DNA of 58,626 nucleotides from Bacteroidia bacterium (GTDB lineage Bacteria; Bacteroidota; Bacteroidia; Bacteroidales; Prolixibacteraceae), in NCBI GenBank assembly GCA_026391655.1, contig JAPLDR010000091.1, forward strand, positions 14,744 through 73,369, written 5' to 3'. Below, in pieces: positions 54,111 through 58,626 of this stretch (position 1 is its first letter; each line of letters starts with the position of its first letter). A program made the position numbers and the translations under genes. The notes below the pieces were generated by a model. The model worked only from the letters and a program-made list of their open reading frames with translations. It was not told the origin of the DNA and ran no database searches.

Positions 54111-55298
54111 TTAAAAGATACAACAGCAGCTTTCATCTGCTTTATTATCACATAAACATGCTTCGATCTGACTTTTATTCAGATTTTTAACACAGCGGCA
54201 TTCGTCACAGCATGGTAAATTTCGGGTTATCCGATGTGTAGGATCAGGAAAACCGGGTTGAAATGCCTGTTCCTGACTTTCGCTGACTAAAACTCCGGAA
54301 CGGGAAATTGCGTTAACTCCCTTTCTTACAATCGCACGAGCCACTTCGGGTGAAGTTTCAATTCTCGAATTGACCATTATTTTTACATCGCCGACCATTA
54401 AAGAGGGAAGATTAATTTTCCAATTGTCATCCAGTATCGACGTAAAACTGATTTTATGACTGAACTCTTCCCCTTTCAATAGAAATTTTAAATGACCGAT
54501 CGGAATTTGCTTTTGCTTGATCTCTTCTACCATGCTTTCAATAAACAATAGGGCAACCTTAAAGGCTGATTGATCCTCAGTGTGAATATTGACCTCTTCA
54601 TCTAGCCAGACAAGGTCGGCTTCACCTTTTCCATAAATCTGATAATCAATGTCGAGTGAATCTCTTCGCCGAATTGGCAAGGTCTCAAGCGTTGTAAGCC
54701 AGTTTTGAATATTCCGAGGATTCAATGAATTCTGGAAGATCAGTATCTTTCGAGCAAACCTGGTATTTGTTAAATCCTGTAGTATTTCCAAATCTTCAGC
54801 TGACAGCAAATCAATTTTACTAATAACCAATAAATCAGCCTCTTCTATCTGTTTGGTGAAAATATAACAAATCTCATCGTTGAATGGCATTTTTTTACTT
54901 TGAAGATAATCAATCAATAACCGGCTGTCGACAAAGACAGAGAAAGTAAGTTCGTCAAACAGTTCTTTTTTAAGCAACTGCAATGGTTTTAAAACAGTTG
55001 CCACCAAATCGGTACACGATCCTACACTTTCGGCAAAAATGCAATCCGGTTTGATGATACGTTCCAGCAATTCAACCTGATCGCTAAGACTATTAAAATT
55101 ACAGCAAAAACAACCATTGGTCACTTCGGCTGTCGGAATGTCATAAGAACCGATAAAGCTTGTGTCAACCAAATATTTACCCTGATCATTCGTAACCACA
55201 GCAACCTTTTTTCCATGCAGTATCAGCAATTTTGATGCATTTGTTATTGCAGTAGTCTTGCCACTTCCCAAAAAGCCTCCAATAATATGTAATTTCAT
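54111..55298 (-). CDS. CobW/G3E-type GTPase with Cys-rich tail
   Basis: A P-loop GTPase of the G3E family (CobW, ZNG1/YeiR, HypB relatives), which deliver metals to target enzymes. The P-loop is GSGKTT at 11-16, and the metal-binding GCFCC motif is at 62-66. After the GTPase part the C-terminus contains a dense set of cysteines (CCDECRCVKN, CLCDN, ESCCCIF), unusual for the family and probably a metal or Fe-S reservoir. Its stop is 10 bases from the permease start. A role in metallation of a protein encoded nearby is inferred. Confidence 0.85.
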   Translation of the reverse strand: MKLHIIGGFLGSGKTTAITNASKLLILHGKKVAVVTNDQGKYLVDTSFIGSYDIPTAEVTNGCFCCNFNSLSDQVELLERIIKPDCIFAESVGSCTDLVATVLKPLQLLKKELFDELTFSVFVDSRLLIDYLQSKKMPFNDEICYIFTKQIEEADLLVISKIDLLSAEDLEILQDLTNTRFARKILIFQNSLNPRNIQNWLTTLETLPIRRRDSLDIDYQIYGKGEADLVWLDEEVNIHTEDQSAFKVALLFIESMVEEIKQKQIPIGHLKFLLKGEEFSHKISFTSILDDNWKINLPSLMVGDVKIMVNSRIETSPEVARAIVRKGVNAISRSGVLVSESQEQAFQPGFPDPTHRITRNLPCCDECRCVKNLNKSQIEACLCDNKADESCCCIF

Positions 55299-55392
55299 TA
55301 TTTACAGTTCATTATATATTTAAACTTTCTCTAAAATCACCTTCAGTCTTCTGCTTCTTCCGGACCATTTCCAACAGTCAAATTTAGAAATC

Positions 55393-57186
55393 TCATTCCA
55401 AATATCTTCTGAGCGCCTCTATATAGTAGATTAACGGATATAATTTCTCGTCATACCACAACATTGCAAAATAAAGACCGATTGGATTCGATCGCATACC
55501 ATTTTTATCGTATTCATTTTCAATCCATTCAAATCCTTTCAGGATGGCGTCCTGATCTTTTCCGATCAAAGCTGAGATTGCCAGCGAACTCTCCTCAATT
55601 GTACCCGGAATGTCCAATTCGCCACCCCAACTGCCATCAGCATTTTGCTGTTTCAATAAATATTCCTGAGCGTCGGACAACATCCGTCGGATATTCCGTT
55701 TCATATGATCTTCCAAACTATTACACAATAAACTATCTTTTAAATAGATAGCAACTTTTGCTGTTCCGTAAACGTAATTCTTGTTCTCCGGAGTAAACTG
55801 ATTACCAAACCATAGTGGAAACCAGCTACCATTGTCGTTCTGAACCTTCCAAAGAAACCCAAATGCTCTGGCAATGCATTGTTTTACTGTATTTTGAAAT
55901 TCGATAGTCATTTTATCGCCAAGAATATCAAGCGATTTAGCCAATGCCAGCAACGCATGTCCGGTCAGATCGGCACAACTGCTGTCGAAAGGAAGTTTGC
56001 CCCACCCTTTACAGAAAGTCGGGTATCCTCCGTCTTTGTTTTGCAGCGTTGCTAGCCACTGGCAACCATTGATAATCGCTTCTTTATCCTCAATATCAGA
56101 ATGATATAATTCGACAAGTGCCAAAATTGCCCCCGAAGTGTCGTCAACATCAGGTACTGAACCTGAGAAGTTTGTCCATCCCCAGCCACCTGGCTGTGCA
56201 AGATTAAATGGATGAACATCTTTATATTGAATTGTCTTTAAATGAGTTACAAGCGCATTAATTTCGGACGCTGAAAATTCTTTTGACATTTGTGACCCGA
56301 GTGCCTTCACACTTAAGGTAGTGACCCATGTTGATAAATCGGTATCAATAGGCCAGCTACCATCCGGTCGTTGCTGAATACGCAAAAAAGAGAGCCCTTT
56401 TTCAACCACAGGATTATCTCCAAATCCGGACGAAATAAGACACATTTCGACGAAAGCTGTCAATGGAATTGCCTCAAGAAAACCACCACTTTCGGGAACA
56501 ATTTTTTCAAGTTTGCGCAGGGCAGGTTGAATGGATCTGTTTCTGATCCAACGCATTATTCGATTGTGACGATTTCTTTTCTTAAAGATAAAAATACCAA
56601 CAGCAATCAGAGCCGGAATGGCATAACTTACCACGCGCAGATTAAACAGACTATACCATGATGCCGGGAACAACGTAAATTCAAAAGGCAACTGAGGTAT
56701 TTTCGAATATACTTTTTCGTCGAGCACACCACAAATTATTAGCATCGAGAGGATCGGAACAGAAAAGGTAAAGTCGTTGCCGTAAAATGACAATACAGAA
56801 GTTGTTACATTACCTTTTGTCAAATCGATTTTCTGCTGTAACAGATATTTTTCGATACTCAAAAGGGCTTTTTTTGATGGTTCGCTACCTTTTCCACAAT
56901 AACTGATAGCAGCAAAGCAAAGCAATGAAGTGCTGACATTGCTTTTACTATCGGGTGTATCACCAAATCCGCCATCAACGTTGATATTATTTAAAAGCCA
57001 ATCTAATCCATTTAAAATTAAATAATTATCAGTTTTATCTTTATTTATTTTCAGCGCAACAATTGCCACAGCGGTCGCCAAGGCACTTGATGCAAGCCTG
57101 CCACTCCAGAAACCTTCAGCATTTCGCTCAGATTTAAGCAACCGGACCAACCTGGTAAATTGATTTTCAAGATTTTTCTGCTCCAT
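55393..57186 (-). CDS. Squalene-hopene cyclase family terpene cyclase
   Basis: A 597-residue class II triterpene-type cyclase. The catalytic acid motif is DVDDT at 346-350, preceded by PGGWGWTNFSG. QW-type repeats include FLRIQQRPDGSWPI, WLATLQNKDGGYPT, FLWKVQNDNGSWFP and YLLKQQNADGSWGG; a NYVYGTAKVAIYL segment near the C-terminal half also matches the family. Known enzymes have about 630 residues. The substrate could be squalene or another polyprene; no squalene synthase is in the window. It lies between a small toroid protein and a CobW-type GTPase gene, in one direction. Confidence 0.86.
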   Translation of the reverse strand: MEQKNLENQFTRLVRLLKSERNAEGFWSGRLASSALATAVAIVALKINKDKTDNYLILNGLDWLLNNINVDGGFGDTPDSKSNVSTSLLCFAAISYCGKGSEPSKKALLSIEKYLLQQKIDLTKGNVTTSVLSFYGNDFTFSVPILSMLIICGVLDEKVYSKIPQLPFEFTLFPASWYSLFNLRVVSYAIPALIAVGIFIFKKRNRHNRIMRWIRNRSIQPALRKLEKIVPESGGFLEAIPLTAFVEMCLISSGFGDNPVVEKGLSFLRIQQRPDGSWPIDTDLSTWVTTLSVKALGSQMSKEFSASEINALVTHLKTIQYKDVHPFNLAQPGGWGWTNFSGSVPDVDDTSGAILALVELYHSDIEDKEAIINGCQWLATLQNKDGGYPTFCKGWGKLPFDSSCADLTGHALLALAKSLDILGDKMTIEFQNTVKQCIARAFGFLWKVQNDNGSWFPLWFGNQFTPENKNYVYGTAKVAIYLKDSLLCNSLEDHMKRNIRRMLSDAQEYLLKQQNADGSWGGELDIPGTIEESSLAISALIGKDQDAILKGFEWIENEYDKNGMRSNPIGLYFAMLWYDEKLYPLIYYIEALRRYLE

Positions 57187-57219
57187 AATTTCGCCTTAAT
57201 ATCAGATCAAAGCAATAAT

Positions 57220-58092
57220 TTAATTCATTGATCCTAATGCCAATAAACCATAAAATGTATACTCCACATCGGTAATAGAATCAGATGGTGTAGCCCGAAA
57301 ACCGCCATTATCATACAAATCATCCACGAAAGAAAGACAACCGGGTTTGATTAACCTAATATCGGCATCCAGAAAATGAAGGGCATACAAGGCGACTCCC
57401 GTAGAAAGCAAATCTTCTGAAGGAGCTTTGTGAAGCGCTGCAAATCCGCCACTTTCGCGACAGAACGATTTTAGCATTTCCACAGCCTCGGGCGACCGAT
57501 TTCCAGCCATTCCAAGCAGTACGGCTGTCGCTGCAACTACGGGACAAGGATTTCCGCTCATCGGAATGAACCGTTTGTATTGATTAACAATTCGTTGTAT
57601 GTTCAGATAATCTTCAAGATAATATAGTGCCAAAATTCCAAGAAAACCGGCATATTCAGGGTGTTTAGAATCTGGTTTAGTGAGATCAGCTACAATCTGT
57701 TTTCGTAACTTTTCAGACTTAGCATCCAGACCAAACAGTTTTGCGTACAAAATAGCGCCGCAATAAAGATAAACTCCTGACAGATTGGTTGATGTAACCG
57801 TAGCCAGATACTTTTTCAACGGTTCTGTTACTTCAGTGACTGAAAAAGATTCAGCAATATAATAACCAAAAAGCGTGTAATACAAATCGCATTTCCCTCC
57901 CCTGTCAGCAAATCCGCCCTGAGCCGTTTGTTTGCTGCCAATAAACGATCTTATTTCGGCAATCATCTCAGGATCAAGCATCAAAATCGATTTGGTCAAA
58001 ACCGGTTCGATCAGTTTGGGTCGTACCTTTTTTAACTGAGGTTGTACTGCCAGCTTAAATATATTCCTTGAAAATCTTTCCCAAAATCTCAT
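57220..58092 (-). CDS. Small prenyltransferase/terpene-cyclase-like toroid protein
   Basis: A 290-residue protein with repeated alpha-toroid units related to squalene cyclases and prenyltransferase beta subunits: KQTAQGGFADRGGKCDLYYT, LYCGAILYAKLFG, GGFAALHKAPSEDLLSTGVA and GGFRATPSDSITDVEYTFYG. The acidic DxDDT motif is absent, so it is unlikely to be a cyclase itself; a partner or regulator of the larger enzyme is possible. It overlaps the polyprenyl synthetase by 38 bases and precedes the cyclase gene by 33 bases. Confidence 0.78.
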   Translation of the reverse strand: MRFWERFSRNIFKLAVQPQLKKVRPKLIEPVLTKSILMLDPEMIAEIRSFIGSKQTAQGGFADRGGKCDLYYTLFGYYIAESFSVTEVTEPLKKYLATVTSTNLSGVYLYCGAILYAKLFGLDAKSEKLRKQIVADLTKPDSKHPEYAGFLGILALYYLEDYLNIQRIVNQYKRFIPMSGNPCPVVAATAVLLGMAGNRSPEAVEMLKSFCRESGGFAALHKAPSEDLLSTGVALYALHFLDADIRLIKPGCLSFVDDLYDNGGFRATPSDSITDVEYTFYGLLALGSMN

Positions 58093-58626
58093 GTAATGCC
58101 AGTTTAAGACCTAAATTAGAGATGCTTTCAAGACAACTTTTTGCTTCGTGAATAGTACTGATCAGTAGTTCTTTGGTGGCATTCTGAATTTGATACCGGT
58201 CAATTAATTCGTAAATTACCTCATAATCATCATGCTTATAAGCATTTAACAGAATTTCATTCTCCGATTTCGGAAGTTGCTCTTTTAGAACAGAAAGTAA
58301 TATGGAAAATTTTCGGATAGCAATATCTCCTTTATTACCCTTATAATCAGATAAATCATCTTTTATTTGATATCCAATGCCAATAGAATGACTAAATCGG
58401 TTCAATACTTCGATCGTTTCACCGGAAGCACCACCAACCGTAGCGCCAAGCAACAGTGATACCTTAAATGCCGCTGCCGTTTTATTTTCGAATAATTTCA
58501 ACATCTCTTTCAAGGAAAGGATCTCTTTTGAATGGATGGAAATCAATTCGTCACCCTGCCCGATTGTCAGACTTCGATGTCCGTGGGAAACTATCTTGAT
58601 TCCTTCACGAATCATCGCAGAAGGAA
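58055..58626 (-). CDS. Polyprenyl (isoprenyl) diphosphate synthase, partial at right edge
   Basis: The C-terminal part of a trans-isoprenyl diphosphate synthase; the frame stays open to the window edge (PSAMIREG before the first ATG at 58615). The second aspartate-rich motif is KDDLSDYKGNKGD. The SKEILSLKEMLKLFENKTAAAFKVSLLLGA region is typical. It makes a linear isoprenoid diphosphate that the neighbouring cyclase could use. The first aspartate motif is outside the window. It overlaps the toroid-protein gene by 38 bases. Confidence 0.85.
   Translation of the reverse strand, partial: PSAMIREGIKIVSHGHRSLTIGQGDELISIHSKEILSLKEMLKLFENKTAAAFKVSLLLGATVGGASGETIEVLNRFSHSIGIGYQIKDDLSDYKGNKGDIAIRKFSILLSVLKEQLPKSENEILLNAYKHDDYEVIYELIDRYQIQNATKELLISTIHEAKSCLESISNLGLKLALHEILGKIFKEYI

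Noticed and set aside
1-58626. tRNA genes, CRISPR arrays, integrases or transposases
   Set aside because: None was found by reading; the palindromic repeats present are single or few and are not regularly spaced.

Overview
The window looks like a chromosomal piece of a Bacteroidota bacterium, most likely a Bacteroidales/Marinilabiliales-type anaerobe or facultative anaerobe. Signs are the low GC, start codons mostly without Shine-Dalgarno sites, candidate -7 boxes of the TAnnTTTG type, a TonB-dependent receptor, DUF5777, PepSY-like and beta-barrel families, and many secreted proteins with Bacteroidota-style signal peptides. No rRNA, tRNA, CRISPR array, integrase or transposase gene was seen.

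Layout. 1-5.6 kb: zinc metallopeptidase, DUF502 membrane protein, cupin and an Fe-S protein, divergent from a Crp/Fnr regulator that is followed by pabB and pabC. A 28-bp palindrome sits between the divergent units. 5.8-9.1 kb: secreted c-type cytochrome-like proteins, DUF5777 barrel, YceI and an OB-fold protein, probably one operon. 9.2-20.2 kb: GH16-like protein, type II NADH dehydrogenase, two paralogous barrel proteins flanking a four-repeat FN3-like lipoprotein, and a complete RND tripartite efflux operon. 20.3-27 kb: a decayed and repeat-rich stretch with a TonB-domain gene and its truncated duplicate, a frameshifted secreted gene, a hairpin array, a PepSY-like gene, a perfect 32-bp palindrome and a TonB-dependent receptor lacking its 5' end. 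27-29 kb: a histidine kinase/response regulator pair.

From 29 kb to the right edge nearly everything is on the minus strand and is dominated by a redox theme. One unit (37.1 to 29.1 kb) encodes a 2Fe-2S/4Fe-4S/FAD oxidoreductase, a secreted PQQ-like beta-propeller, a GT4 glycosyltransferase and an ABC exporter, closed by a hairpin terminator. A second block (58.6 to 41.4 kb) reads polyprenyl synthetase, small terpenoid-toroid protein, squalene-hopene-cyclase-family enzyme, CobW-type GTPase, permease, three PQQ-like propellers, NHL-type propeller, small Cys protein, NapG-like and NapH-like ferredoxins, membrane-anchored PQQ-like propeller, and a NuoE-NuoF fusion. Between the two lie a lipoprotein, an MDR reductase, an unknown protein and a YhcG/DUF1016 gene whose nuclease core has been cleanly deleted.

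The most interesting candidate system is this second block: cytosolic NADH-type oxidoreductase, membrane and exported ferredoxins, several exported propellers and polyprenoid-cyclisation genes side by side. I infer a transmembrane electron-transfer apparatus coupled to a lipid product; no recognised catalytic terminal enzyme or PQQ biosynthesis gene is present in the window.
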